Origin: Pyrenophora tritici-repentis
Taxonomy: Eukaryota; Ascomycota; Dothideomycetes; Pleosporales; Pleosporaceae
Assembly (NCBI RefSeq): GCF_003171515.1
Contig: NC_089393.1
Span: forward strand, 1,612,001 to 1,676,000
DNA: 64,000 nucleotides
Direction of reading: 5' to 3'
Positions 11,647 through 22,919 of this stretch are shown in pieces. The translations under genes and the position numbers were made by a program. Every line of letters begins with the position of its first letter. Position 1 is the first letter of the stretch. The notes beneath the pieces were generated by a model. That model was given only the letters and a program-made list of their open reading frames with translations, ran no database searches and was not told the origin of the DNA.

Positions 11647-12751
11647 TCAATACGCGTGAGATGACAAATCTCTATGTGGTATATGGTAAATAGCGTGAAT
11701 GTCTAATGGCGGCCCACTTGATTTGGAACTGTCCACTCTCTTGAAGTCAGCCTGGCGCTTAATCAGCACCATTTCTTCCTGATCCATCGTATCTTCCCAG
11801 TCAATGTCTCCCTGGAATGTTTTTCGTCGGCGCGTAATACAACAGCTGATGTTGTCAAAGTACATGCCTGCTACAGGCAGTTGAAGTCCAACAGCTAACA
11901 AGCCGGCCATGGCAATACTGGTCCATGTTATTCCGAAGTGAGAAGGTGGGTCTTGCGTCTTAAGGAGCAGAACTACGGCTACGGTATTTGACAAAGCCGA
12001 GAGACCTGTGAGAAACATGTCAGTCAAGGAAGACATAATTGTTAAGTCCATATGTTACCATGGATCAAATAACCAAGGCCAGATATGGCCTCCACTGTCA
12101 GTTTGTGGCCAGCAAGCTGACTTGCGTGTCTCTGTCGCAATTTCCTCACCATCAGCACCAGCCCACTGACAGATATTAAGATATCAGACAGGCTTGCCAT
12201 TCCAATGGCAAAGTAAACGGCATGGTTGCTCACAATAACACAAGTCGAACCCACCACCAAGAGCCAGACCACGAAGAAAATAAGTCCAGTCCACTGTCGG
12301 ACAATGGACGGCGGCATCAGCACTCGAATAGCGATGAGGAATTCGATTCCGACATGTTGCGAGAAGAACAACAACTTGCTCGTATTCAGTTCCAGATCAG
12401 ACAGGAAGTGAATGGTGAGAAGTAAGAATGTCATTGCGAAAGTGACAGACAAGTAGTGGAGGTCCATCATGCGCTTCATTGAAAAGCCGACCAAGCCAGA
12501 ATAGATGCCCCAGAAGAGCAACTGGAGGAAAAGCCCCTGAAAGGATATGATAAAGGCCGATTCATAGAGTGCGAGCGGGCCTTCTTTGTGCAAGTGTTTG
12601 TTCTGTGTCTGCAGTATCGGGGGAAAGAGTCGCTGGTATTCTGGTCCAGCTCTGTCTATGTCTGCGCGGCGATGCGAATTAGTACTTTGCAAACAACTGA
12701 GATTACATGTTGTATTTGCTTACGATTCAAAGTTGAAACCGCGTTCCCCAT
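11647..12751 (-). CDS. Multi-span membrane protein with an N-myristoylation-type start, family unknown
   Basis: Exons are 12751-12724, 12661-12059 and 12005-11647, giving 329 residues. The first exon is only 28 bases and supplies MGNAVSTL, a textbook N-myristoyl signal (Gly2, Ser6). About seven hydrophobic spans follow, for example ESAFIISFQGLFLQLLFWGIY, FAMTFLLLTIHFL, GLIFFVVWLLVVGSTCVIV and TSIAMAGLLAVGLQL. A short hydrophilic C-tail of about 60 residues is rich in charged residues (DIDWEDTMDQEEM). The layout resembles fungal 7TM orphan receptors, but I see no family signature. Joining through the 53-base last intron keeps the frame and continues a membrane span, which supports the model. 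Confidence 0.72.
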
Positions 12752-13667
12752 CTTATAGCTGGGCAGAGAGCTAATTGAGATGTAAATCGAAGTCGTCTAG
12801 AGTAGTCAGGCGTTCGAAGCGAGGTAACAGAAACACTGTGTTGCGTCCCGTACAGTATAGCACAGGAAGAACAGAGACTGCAGAAACAACCGTAATTAGT
12901 GTGCCCCGCATTCAGTTCAGTGCAAAGCATTTCATTAAGGAGGCTCACATCTGCGAATCCCGCGAAGCCCCCTTTACGGTGGCATCCATCGACATCCACA
13001 CCCCTGTAGATCCGGTGACATCCGCTTACTTATTGACCCCCTTTTCGGTGGCATCCTTTGACATCCACACCCGGCAGATCCGGTCATATCCGCTTAATGA
13101 TCGACAGAGTTGGAGCGATCGATCACTACATCACTAGGTTTGCTAACAAGCTCGAAACGTGGAATGATTGAAGGAATGGTTGCCCGAAACTTTGTGCTTC
13201 ATCGTGATGCTGACGACCCAAGAAGGAATACGTGTCGTTACTGACTCCAGTCGATGACTTCCCCAGGTCCCGGGTTCTAGGTTGTGTGGTGGCCGCGCAA
13301 GCAGGATGATCTTGGTATGAAGAAGTCGTATCTGTTTCCAAGGCATCTTAACGGTATCCTCATTCTCGATGTAACCTACTATTATACCGGTTTTGACGAA
13401 AGTATTGATGATGTGGGGCGGTAGCAAGTAGTATAGCTCAGTTTGATTCAGTAAAAAGCAGTATTCTATTACCGTGTAGTTGCTTTAGGCGCGAAAGATA
13501 ACTTCGCCTCTGGCTTAGAATACCGCTGTTTCGGACAATCTGGAGTCGCACTTGACAAAAGCTCCATAGTTGACCCACATCAAACACTTTAATCGAAATC
13601 AGTAGTATATCTAGCAGCTGACTGCGCAGCTGCGGAATTGTTTCCTCTTGCTAGCCATTGCGACACC
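12752..13667. other. Divergent intergenic region between the membrane protein and terpene synthase genes
   Basis: It holds two imperfect copies of a ~68-base repeat and no supported gene. Minus-strand frames at 13126-13427 lack any protein-like pattern. Confidence 0.5.
12968..13102. repeat. Two imperfect tandem copies of a ~68-bp unit
   Basis: 12968-13036 and 13037-13102 share CGGTGGCATCC, GACATCCACACC, AGATCCGGT and TCCGCTTA in the same order. It is non-coding, between divergent genes. Confidence 0.75.
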
Positions 13668-15351
13668 ATGCCATATCTTACCTCGAAGTCAACATCAAGA
13701 TGCCGTGGGATCAATTCTTGTGAACCCTCATCCCATAAGTCAACAGACGCCTACAACTTTACAGGCACACCCACTCCAGACTCGGAAAATAGCACCTCTT
13801 TTGAAAAGCTTCTAGTTGAGGCAGACCATGGCTTACTCCTTCTTTCCCAGCTACCAACATTCAATCCCAATGAGCTTGTATCGAATACGGGACCGACAGA
13901 TCTTGCTGTACTTATAGATCGCCATTATCGTGCATTTCGATCTCCGGCATCCCTACCAAACCCTGAATGGACATGGAAGAAAGCTACCATGGAGATTATT
14001 GCATTGCGAAAAGCGTTCCCTGCAATCGAAAACGCCGAGGACAGTATCTTAGCCATGGCCGCTTGGTTTCACTTCCTTTGCAATATCGATGACGAAATCG
14101 AACGAATGGACAGTCTAGAAAGAAATTTGGTACTTGGACGAATCATCGAAGCGCTGCACGCTATGACGTTAGATCAACCCCATCTGACGGAACATATCAA
14201 GCCACTGCGGAGTATCAAAGATATCTTTAAGAGGGTGGAAATGAGCTCGCATCGCAAAATTCTGCTCACGACGCAGAAAAGGACGGCCATCAACAGTGAT
14301 CCAGGAGCATTTTCTAATATTGTGAGTCAAGTGCGGATGATGGGCCATGATCTCGCGAAGAACGACCATGTAAAAGCACTCGCACTCGCAAGTAGCTTCA
14401 TTCGGCAATGCCAAGTGGTCTTGTCCCCTCGAGCTCTTCCAAAGGTCTTTACCGAGGTTGTCAACGTGCTAGAAGCACTGAAGGAGGAATCCGCTTACCT
14501 GGACAGCAGAGATGTCAACAAGCAAGTCAAGCTGGCTTGATTCTTATCGATTGCAGATCACAGACCATTCTCTGGGACGTGCCACTGTGCACGAGCCTCT
14601 ATATTGTCTGTGATCTGCAATCGATAAGAATCAAGCCAGCTTGACTTGCTTGTTGACATCTCTGCTGGACAGGAAGGTGCTGCCAAGCATAGAAGATTAT
14701 CTGCGGCTGCGCGTACGAACGATAGGTTTAACACCTTTCTTCGCTATCTTGGCAAACATATCAGATGGTGTTGAAGCCCAGGAGGCCAAGGAGTTCAGAG
14801 CTGGGAACAACAGTGATGGGAAACATCTACACGACAACAGAAGCACCACTAGTAGCAGCGGCGACACTTCAAGCTTCTGGACTTCGCCTCTACACAAGAG
14901 ATTTAGCGACTGTATACAACGTACAGTTGGGCTGCAGAATGATATTGTTGGTCTTGACAAGGATATAGAAAAAGGCGAGAAGATGAATTTGGCCGTGCTG
15001 CTAGTCGAACAGCAAAACGAGACTACCGAAAATCTCGAGGCCATACACAGGGCACGGGCTACAGCCGTCTTGATGCATAATACAGAGATGCAAAATGTAA
15101 TAAGACGTTGGGCAGATATCAAGGCTGCAAATCACTCTCATGTGGTGCAGGTATACGCCCAATCGCTCGTGGCATTTACCCGAACACATTTCACATGGGC
15201 CTCGCATGCGAATCGATATCATTTGAAGCACGGAACTATTTCGGAAAGATTCTCTAATGTAGCTAAGAGCACCGCTGTGGAGGGATTAAGATTCAAGGCA
15301 AGGGTGATACGGACGCGCAAATCACTGCAGCAGCTCAGAGTAAGTCACTGA
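13668..15351 (+). pseudogene. Class I terpene synthase interrupted by a MITE
   Basis: Two open frames, 13668-14540 and about 14673-15351, together make one terpene-synthase-like protein. The first carries the aspartate-rich motif (NIDDEIERM, DDxxE). The second carries YLRLRVRTIGLTPFF and the NSE-type triad (QNDIVGLDKDIEKGE), which bind the magnesium-diphosphate cluster. Between them sits a 158-base foldback element plus an 8-base duplicated target. The element brings a TGA at 14538 and changes frame. The two flanking halves are in phase with each other across the duplicated CTGGACAG, so the uninterrupted gene would encode about 505 residues. As it stands only the N-terminal half with one metal-binding motif is translated, so enzyme activity is not expected. 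Splicing out of the element is conceivable but the available donors are weak. The product would be a sesqui- or diterpene; which one cannot be told. Confidence 0.85.
14507..14664. mobile_element. hAT-like MITE, 158 bp, with perfect 59-bp inverted arms
   Basis: Arms 14507-14565 and 14606-14664 are perfectly complementary (59 of 59) around a 40-base loop. The ends read CAGAGATG...CATCTCTG, matching the CAGnG-type termini of hAT transposons. CTGGACAG occurs directly before (14499-14506) and after (14665-14672), an 8-bp target duplication as hAT transposases make. The element has no coding capacity and would need a transposase elsewhere. The identical arms suggest a recent insertion. Confidence 0.9.
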
Positions 15352-16686
15352 GGAATTGAATATCCATCTCAGTAAGAACAGTTTCTTTACACAGGTAGTA
15401 ATAGAATGGAGATGAATTGTGTAAAGGAGTGAAGAAACAGTGCATTACCGCCATAAGAGTGATAGGGCTCGACTCGACACTCTTGTCAGCGAAAAACTGT
15501 CACTAACGCTGGCGTGATTCTGAGAAATTCTCGTAATGCAAGATTCCTTCATTACTGTTAGGTCCCTGTGCAGATAGTCGAGCAAATTAATATAAGCGTC
15601 AAAGCTTGACGGATCTATAGCTTCCTATATCAGAAAGGGGAATCTGTTAGGCAATACTAGAAGTTGACTTGCAGCCTAAATTAAGTATATCTTTCGGCAT
15701 CATCTGTGCTGCTGGCCTACGCTTCAGTTCAGTCGGGATGGATAAATTAGATGTTTGTCGCGGGATTCCGCGAAGCTCAGCGGGGCACAGCTGGGCCTGA
15801 CTACTCCTCGCATGGCCCCCTCTCAACCTACACTCTCCGCTTTCCGCAATCCTCTCACCTTAGCCGCGTTCTATCCTACAATCTGAGCAGATCCTGCTCC
15901 CTTACACACGCCCATGGTGGGTCGGACGCGAGACGGAGCGCGCCAGGGCTAACGCGGAACCAGGTCCGGTCGGTAGTGAAGTAACCGACAAGGACATCGG
16001 GCTAAAGGTGCACCTCGGCAAGTCGGCCGAAATCCAAAAATAGCCTGCCTGACTGATCACGAGATAGACGTGACGATCCATCCACCACCCCTTTGCAACT
16101 CGGAACGCTTGCGCGACGAGAATCTCACTCCTGTGCTTCCAAGTTCCAACAGTGGCTCACCAGCGTAAGAGGCGGTGAACTGATACCATCAGAACCGTGG
16201 AATCGTGTGCCGTAATCTACGCTTTTTCTCATAATTTCCCAACGCGGTAACATCGCGACTCCAGTTCTGTTCGCCCTGCTGGGTTTGTTCTGGTAGCGAG
16301 CCGCGGCGGCAATATGCTGCTGTCGTGACCAGGTGACGATTGGTGTGAGTGGAGATTTGACGTGGCGGGACTGCGCTGGTTGAACAGATCAGCTGCTAGC
16401 GAGAGGAAAAGCGATATAACGACAGGGGCGGCTTGTGCAACGTCAAGTGCATGACTGAACTGACAGGCCGTTTGCGACAGACAGCCACAGAACGATGGTG
16501 ATGGGTTTGTGAGAAGGTGCGGGGAACGCTCGGGCCGATATCGTAGCGGCTCACTTCCACAGCGTCCTATTCGGACTCAATGTCTATCAACGAAGAACTT
16601 AGGCATCACTTGGAATAAATAATCTCATCTCACAGATATCCTTAATCATATATCCGCAGCCAAGCTTTGGCCACGGTCTATCTGCC
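15352..16686. other. Intergenic, 1.3 kb
   Basis: The 3' flank of the terpene synthase and the promoter of the kinase gene. Only one short plus-strand frame (15751-15984) is present, without features. Confidence 0.5.
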
Positions 16687-17580
16687 ATGTCTAGTCTAGA
16701 AAACAACATCCGTAGGACCTTCGAAGTTCTATTTCCAAAGATACACCACCATCGACAACAGTCGTCCGATCCCATTATTCTTGGCATTACCGGGCTGCAA
16801 GGCTCAGGAAAATCCACATGGGCATCCATGGTTGTCAAGATCCTATCTCAAGAGCACAACCTTCATACAATAACCGTCTCTCTTGATGACTTTTACAAGA
16901 CACACGACGAGCTGGTAGCGCGACGGGAACAGGATCCTAGTAACAAACTCTACCGCACACGCGGCCAGCCAGGCACGCACGACGAGCAATTGGCCCAGAA
17001 GTTCTTCCATGACCTGAAAGAATATAATGGCCAAGGCAAACTCCAGATCCCAAGCTTCGATAAGAGTAAATTCAACGGAGAAGGGGACCGAGCTCCCGAG
17101 TCGGAATGGCCGACAATAACGCAGAAGCCGGATGTTGTCGTTTTCGAAGGCTGGTGTGTTGGCTTCCAGCCCGTTTCACAGGCTTTCCTGGAAGAAAGAT
17201 ACTTGCTTGCGAAAGCTGGGAAGCTCACTATCAACACCCCTGCAGATCACCAGCTTTCTCATCTCCTCGACGTAAATGAGAACCTCAAACGGTATTGCGA
17301 TGCGTTCATGGGTCCGAAGCACTTTGACTTCTTCATTCATATTGATACGGACAATCTCAGGAACGTGTATACCTGGCGACTTCAGCAGGAGCATAAGATG
17401 ATCGAGTCAAAGGGGTCTGGGATGTCGGACGAGCAGGTTCGTGCGTTCATTGATGGGTATATGCCGAGCTATGAGATCTACCTGGATCAACTGCGCAAAG
17501 GCTTGTTTGAACATAAGGGCAAGATGGTGAGAGTGTCTTTGAATAGAGAAAGAGAGATTGAGGGTATTGAGGAGCTTTGA
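16687..17580 (+). CDS. TDA10: P-loop kinase of the Tda10 / D-glycerate 3-kinase family
   Basis: An intron-free gene of 297 residues. The Walker A loop is GLQGSGKST near residues 39-47, followed by SLDDFYKTHDEL, a lid-type RGQPGTHD, the FDKS..GEGDR substrate loop, and VVVFEGWCVGF (Walker B-like). This order is diagnostic of the yeast YGR205W (Tda10) and plant glycerate kinase family, which phosphorylate a small acid using ATP. The C-terminal WRLQQEHKMIESKGSGMSDEQV..FIDGYMPSYE block is also family-typical. Its exact substrate in fungi is uncertain. Probably cytosolic; no targeting signal is seen. Confidence 0.9.
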   Translation: MSSLENNIRRTFEVLFPKIHHHRQQSSDPIILGITGLQGSGKSTWASMVVKILSQEHNLHTITVSLDDFYKTHDELVARREQDPSNKLYRTRGQPGTHDEQLAQKFFHDLKEYNGQGKLQIPSFDKSKFNGEGDRAPESEWPTITQKPDVVVFEGWCVGFQPVSQAFLEERYLLAKAGKLTINTPADHQLSHLLDVNENLKRYCDAFMGPKHFDFFIHIDTDNLRNVYTWRLQQEHKMIESKGSGMSDEQVRAFIDGYMPSYEIYLDQLRKGLFEHKGKMVRVSLNREREIEGIEEL

Positions 17581-17885
17581 AATATGGGCTCAGCGTATAT
17601 GCGACTTGGAATCTTACCTAGAGTGACCACAGCGTTCGGTCTTTCCAAAGCTTTTTCTCTGGGGTACCTAAGCGAGATTTTGTTGTTCATGTACTGTAGT
17701 CTTGTGGTCTTGCCACCGTCTCTGACCCCATGTGCGCCAAGCTTTTCAGGGTCGAGTGTGTGCTACACGCGCTAGTCACAACTCGACATACCTTGAATTA
17801 CTTGTCCGTAAAAGCTCCCCATCTCTACCTTCATATCTTCCAGAATAGAAGACTCCAATATACCGACAGGATACCAACACTCAAC
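17581..17885. other. Short intergenic stretch
   Basis: A 3' flank and promoter only; nothing else is visible. Confidence 0.5.
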
Positions 17886-18386
17886 ATGAACTACTTCGAT
17901 ATGTGGGCGTGGCTCTTCCGAGTCAGGAATGACATCAGGCATACGAAGAAATCGACGCAGACTACACTAAATAGGAAAGCTGCTCAGAAAGCCACTGTTG
18001 GGAAAGTGCAAGAAGCTCTCGCTCCCGATACACAAGCTTCCACCACAGACGAAAAGCTCGATGTTTACAAGCGCACAGGCCACATCCTCGACAACTACGC
18101 AGCTTCTCTACAGATCGAAGCCGAGACTATCTCTGCTGTTACCGAATTGGCTACCCAGATATTGAAGGAAACACCTACTATCATCGACAAGATCAACAAC
18201 AACCTTCCCAACAGCATCGCGCACTACAATTCCAAACGAGATCCTGTGCCCGAACACCCGGTGACGGATATCGACCAAGAAATCAGTTCATTCAACGCCC
18301 TCTACGACAAACTTATGACCACAGAGGTCAAACTGGCCGTTTTGGGCGCTTTCTGTCCATCTATCCATTGTGCCCGTATATCCTAA
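17886..18386 (+). CDS. Hypothetical helical protein, 166 residues
   Basis: The ATG at 17886 follows a TCAAC context. The frame encodes a mostly helical, charged protein with a basic N-terminus (RHTKKSTQTTLNRKAAQK) and an Ala/Glu-rich middle (ASLQIEAETISAVTELATQIL). No signal peptide, membrane span or known motif is seen. The last ten residues (CPSIHCARIS) look less protein-like, so a final intron could change the C-terminus. Function unknown. Confidence 0.5.
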   Translation: MNYFDMWAWLFRVRNDIRHTKKSTQTTLNRKAAQKATVGKVQEALAPDTQASTTDEKLDVYKRTGHILDNYAASLQIEAETISAVTELATQILKETPTIIDKINNNLPNSIAHYNSKRDPVPEHPVTDIDQEISSFNALYDKLMTTEVKLAVLGAFCPSIHCARIS

Positions 18387-19047
18387 ATTAGACCGATACA
18401 CAAGTGGTGGTGTTCTGGGATTGTCAGTTTGGTTCATTTGACTCACATAGTTAGGTGGAATGATCGCGGTTTTATGGTCAGATGGGTCCGCATGTTGAAT
18501 AAGCACAGCGCATGCTTGGCGGAATGACTAAGATCTCGATGAGTTAGACGGCATGTAAGTCATGTACCCTGAGCTCGGCTGTCTCTTTTCAATGGACTTA
18601 AACAAAAGCAGACTTTGGCAGTGGCGCGACAAATCAAAGCCTAATTTCATTCTCTCGCTCTCTTCCCTAGGTATGGACTTGCTGTGTTCTGCCTCGGTTC
18701 TAGGCATTGGAACAAAGGCTTCGAGACATGTTTCGTATGCTGAAGCTGGTTCTCCGGGTAGACGTGGCTTTCGGGAACATGGGACACAATGATTTGCGCA
18801 CGAAAAGGCTGCTTGGTCTCTTCTTTTTCCCTTGAGTCTCAGCATTTCTCCATTTGTATACGGGGTTTGCATACTAGTTCAGGACACAATCCAAGCGAAA
18901 GTGCTGGAAATAACATCTCCATACTAGTCTTGGTAGCCAGCGGCCTAGCATCTTATCCAAACCGTATACCCAAATCGATTGGCGACCCTCAGCCTTGAAA
19001 CTATCCCAAACCAGGCCAGATCAGGCCGTCCACTTGATGTTCCCATG
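18387..19047. other. Intergenic between convergent small genes
   Basis: One minus-strand frame of 114 codons (18528-18872) lacks homology-like features and intron support and was left out. Otherwise empty. Confidence 0.45.
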
Positions 19048-19394
19048 TCAGCCTGTGGATACGGAAAGATCATCGCTGCCTCTCTTCTGTGGCTTGACAT
19101 CCCAGAAGCAGGTCACCTGCCACTTGCCTTTTCCCACACATTCGGCGTTCTGACACTTGAAGCGCGAGCGATGCTCCAGGCTTTCCATGTCGATGAAGCT
19201 ATGACAGTACATGCATGGCCAGCGTTCTGCAAAGGGTATCCTTTGTTTGATATCGTAGATGGTGTTTCTGCGCTACGTTAGCAGTGTCATGGCATGAGTG
19301 CGAAGTGTCCGGTTAGTGCTTACTTCCAGACTTGAATGTGTGCGCGCGTAAGCCCATGCGACACTGGAGCATCTCCTGGATTTGGGGTACGCAT
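19048..19394 (-). CDS. Small CxxC...CxxxxC protein, probable zinc-binding, 96 residues
   Basis: The exons are 19394-19324 and 19267-19048, joined by a 56-base intron with GTAAGC donor, a CTAAC branch point and CGCAG acceptor. The product has a helical start (GLTRAHIQVWKNTIYDIKQRI) and then WPCMYCHSF, an ~18-residue spacer, and FKCQNAECVGKGKW. Two Cys pairs at this spacing would suit one zinc ion. No family name is recognised. No signal peptide is seen, so the protein is probably intracellular. The spliced frame is the only continuous one here, and codon use looks normal. No ATG was found in frame upstream in the stretch I checked. Confidence 0.6.
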
Positions 19395-20474
19395 TTGGAA
19401 AAATGTGATGTTGTTGTGATTGGCAGAGTGGTCTTTTGGGGTGATGGAAATTAATAGGCAAAATGGTGTTTGCTGTTGCAGGTGAGTTATCCGCGAGACT
19501 GCTGCGACGTGAATGTGTGATGGCTGTGACGTATCATTTAATGTTAAATAACTTGCTCATTGTGTGTTTGGTCGGGGCAGTGCTGGAGTAATTTCCGGTC
19601 AGGTCATGCGGCTCGTTGGAGTTCAATGTGCATCATGACCGCCCTGCCACGTCTGTAGAAGACATCCAATGAAGCCATACACTGCGATTTCACTCGTTGT
19701 ATCTGGCTGTGTTCATGCTTATGTCTAGATATGCGCAAAGAGGAACGCTGGAAGGTGGTTGTCGTATACCCCGCCACGCGCAAGCAATGACGTCGCATTG
19801 ACTTCCTCTAACGGACTGCATAAACACTCTTTCAATGTCACCACCGATCTTTCCTTTCCAGAAGTGCATTCGAACATGTGTACGAAACAGCATTTATTTT
19901 GGAATCAGAAGCGCTCTCCCTCTCAGACGTTCTGCAAAAGGGTCTCGAATCACTGTCTGGAGAGTGGTATCTGTCTCGGTCAGCTTTCTACCAACATTGC
20001 ATATCAATCCAAAGCAAGCGATATTGTTTGCAAGGCTATCAAATCAAGACCTCCCGATATCGTCTCAGGGTATATTTTCGAATAGACTCGGTTCTCGGTA
20101 AAGGTTCGCTGGCCATATATTGGATATACTTCGTTCAGCAGAGACTGTCCTGTCGGCCATGCCTAGAGCATCTTGGTCTATTTGAGATCGCGCTGATGCT
20201 TAACACCATTAGTCAGCCTAGAATTACTCAGTTGGTCAGCTGGTAGTCATTATCATGCTTCTTGGCAGCAAACGGCGCATTAGGCACGTGCGCTGCTATT
20301 GTGAGACAGCGTGGTATTGTCACGGGATATTTACTGTTATCACCATAACAACCAATTCACATCGCAAAATTTAGATGACCAGAGATCTATATCGGGTACC
20401 TTGACCCAACACCACCCACATTTCTTTCTTACATCTCCAAACTCGTTTTCAAGTGTACTTGCTAGTAATCTATC
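19395..20474. other. Intergenic, 1.1 kb between divergent genes
   Basis: Only overlapping short frames. It should include both promoters. Confidence 0.5.
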
Positions 20475-21390
20475 ATGGCACGCCACCGTCGTGGGCGTTC
20501 TGTCGACACGGATGACAAGAACCTCTACCCGCTTCTGCGCGTTCTCAAAGCAGAATTTGGTATCGACTGGGGAGTCTATCAAGAGTTTTTGGATAGTGCC
20601 AAAGCCGCCATAAAGGCTGGAGAGAGTTATTCGGCCTGGACTGCACAGATCGAGCTCTTGATCCAAACCCCAACTGCGCGGATGGCCCATGAGGGTGTGC
20701 TCCTTCTACTGAAAGAGATGGGTGTGAAGGTAAGGAAGGAAGGTGTTACCGCATACATCGTCACTTTCACTTTCGCTTCCAAAGTATTAATCGCCACCAG
20801 GCCTTCTCCCAGAACAACACCAACACCGAAACCAACATCACTACGAAAAATATGACATCTGCACTTCCAACCCCCCAACTCAACACCACCACCACCACGT
20901 CCAACTGTTCCTGTAGCGGCGCACATGCATACGAATGGCCGCGTAGCGATGCCTCCCCCCCGCTGTCAAGACTCCTACGCGCACCACTCCAACCTATAGG
21001 GTAGGCGAATGTCCCGAAACCACATTTAATGAACCAAAGCTCTTACATGAATAGAAAGTTGAGCCAGCAAACAAGAACGATCACGTCTTCTTCTCCGACC
21101 CAGTCTTCAAACTGGACGTCCAGAACTTCTTCGGCGTCTCTAGTCCCAGCAACAACATCATCTACGACGGCACACAATTTCGTCGCACACAGAGTCAGAG
21201 AGTCCTCGCTCAACCCAGGTCCGCACCTCCCTACAAGGCTGCAGACGATGACCTTGCTGTCTGGAAGAAGCGCCTTGAGGTGGAGCATGGAGTGAAGGGC
21301 AGTCAGGCGCAAGGCAACACCAAGGATCTCAAGACCACAGAGGATTTGCAACGAGACAAGAGTTTGGGAGATCTGCGGAGGAGTGGTTGA
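20475..21390 (+). CDS. Hypothetical protein, about 239 residues, internal splicing tentative
   Basis: Exon 1 (20475-20729) ends at a GTAAGG donor and encodes a compact helical domain (LYPLLRVLKAEFGIDWGVYQEFLDSAK). The last exon reaches TGA at 21390 and is clearly coding (NDHVFFSDPVFKLDVQNFFGV, then ..DDDLAVWKKRLEVEHGVKG). Joining them through 20801-20942 and 21068-21390 keeps the frame, but the second intron has a weak donor (GTAGCG). Thr/Asn-rich sequence fills the middle. No domain is recognised and no signal peptide or membrane span is seen. The protein looks soluble. The end exons are more reliable than the middle. Confidence 0.5.
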
Positions 21391-21703
21391 GGAGTCGCTC
21401 TGAGTGGCCAGCTTGCTGAGCCGACCAATGTTGGGTTCCACTAGTGTTAAAAGACGAGACTAGCAGGCGCAACTGGTTGGGCATAGGTGGTACGAGCAGA
21501 CAAATCATGGTAATCACGGGCGTTCGCTTTGGGTAACAGCCATTTGGGATGGCGTTGAACCACGGAAGATACCCCAAGAAACCCATATAACAACAGACTA
21601 CACTGGTCTTCTTAAACGAAAAAGCTGCACTGTACATCTCATAATTCATACTCCACATTCTGATATACCCCAACATATTTCCAACACTTATGCCCACGCA
21701 ATC
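21391..21703. other. Convergent 3' flanks
   Basis: The hypothetical gene and the tautomerase gene end towards each other here. Nothing else is visible. Confidence 0.5.
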
Positions 21704-22346
21704 TTACAAGTTTGATACCCCCTTCTCACTCTCAAACTCCACCGCCTTACCCAATCTAACCCATTCTTTCTCCGCCTCCGTCCCCGGCATCGGCGGCACC
21801 ATACCTTGCACCTTCCACAAATCGCGCCGCAGCTCTTCGACTGTATACTCCCAGTCGTAGCCGCGATCTGCTATGTACGGTTTCAGCACCGCGTCGACCT
21901 TGTTGAGGAAGTTGTCGCGGACTGTGTCGTTTGGCCTGTTTAATCACTTGTTAGTGGGGAAATGTACCTTGCGTGATTAAGGTGGGTGATGAAGTCCCGG
22001 GTACTCAGCAGACCACAGCATACAGTCGCAGTGTACACCAAGAAAAGACAAAGTTGGGAACAGAAACATACAACTGCCTAGCCAAATGCTGGATAGTAAT
22101 CCGAACAAACGGCCTCTCTCGACTCTCCTTCTCCCCATCCGCATCCGCATCCTCGACACCCATCGCTGGTCTCGCAACACCGCCCACGTAAAACGAGGTC
22201 GGCTCAACAGGTTGGAAAAGTACGTTTACGTAGAATGCGGGGAGGCCTGCTGCGAGGTAGATTGCTGTGATTGAGGCGGCGAGGGCTTGTTTGGTTTGCG
22301 GAGAGGCGAAGGTGGAAGGGGAGTGGTATATGATCCAGAGGGGCAT
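21704..22346 (-). CDS. Tautomerase (cis-CaaD / oxalocrotonate tautomerase-like)
   Basis: Exons are 22346-22072 and 21935-21704, giving 168 residues. After loss of Met the protein begins with Pro (MPLWIIYHS), the catalytic base of the tautomerase superfamily. The beta-alpha-beta fold follows: TKQALAASITAIYLAAGLP, then VNVLFQPVEPTSFYVGGVARP and FVRITIQHLARQLPNDTVRDNFLNKV. The single intron sits inside the Leu codon after ARQ, and splicing restores the helix. A tail with WEYTVEELRRDLWKVQGMVPP matches fungal members related to cis-3-chloroacrylate dehalogenase. The natural substrate is unknown. A 20-residue acidic insert (EDADADGEKES) is unusual. Confidence 0.85.
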
Positions 22347-22919
22347 TTTGGTTGGAATGGTGTGGTGAAGGGGTCTAGGGTCAAGTGGCTCGTGTCTGGT
22401 ATATGGATGGATGTGTTTGTCGGATGATGGGTGTTTTACTGGGGAATTACCACGATATTATATACACGAACCGAACTACTATTTTCGTGTGAGAAGGTGT
22501 CTGTATAGACTAGTGGATCATTCTGTTTGTCGCCAAGACTAGGGGTGGATGATGGATAAGTAATCATGCTTTCCTCTCGGCACAACGTTCAGTAATCAGG
22601 TCTGTTACCTACAATTTCACCTAACCACGTGTAGTAATCAGGTTTCGGATTTGGGTTGGTTCCGAAGTGTGGGCGCTATTATGTGCTACACTACAGCATG
22701 CACAAAGGCGTGAAAATTTGGGGGGTTGGGCGAAAAGGTGAAGTTTATCAACTTGGTACGACAGTGATCATGCTTGGTAAGTGCAGTTGATTAGTTATGT
22801 GCTGGCAGGTGATGGATGCTATTTCTAAGACTGCATCATCTGCTGTGCTGTATCTTCTGTATGGAAGCTCGTATGGTGTGGTGATTGGAAATGCAAGGAC
22901 TTCATGTGCGACGAGGCGT
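22347..22919. other. Intergenic
   Basis: Promoter of the tautomerase gene and 3' flank of the reductase gene; both lie on the minus strand. No gene seen. Confidence 0.5.

Noticed and set aside
13638..13667. Upstream in-frame extension of the terpene synthase
   Set aside because: It begins at TTG; the first ATG is at 13668 with a good CACCATG context.
18528..18872. Minus-strand frame of 114 codons
   Set aside because: Composition is not protein-like, no motif is seen, and neighbouring frames overlap it. It may be chance.
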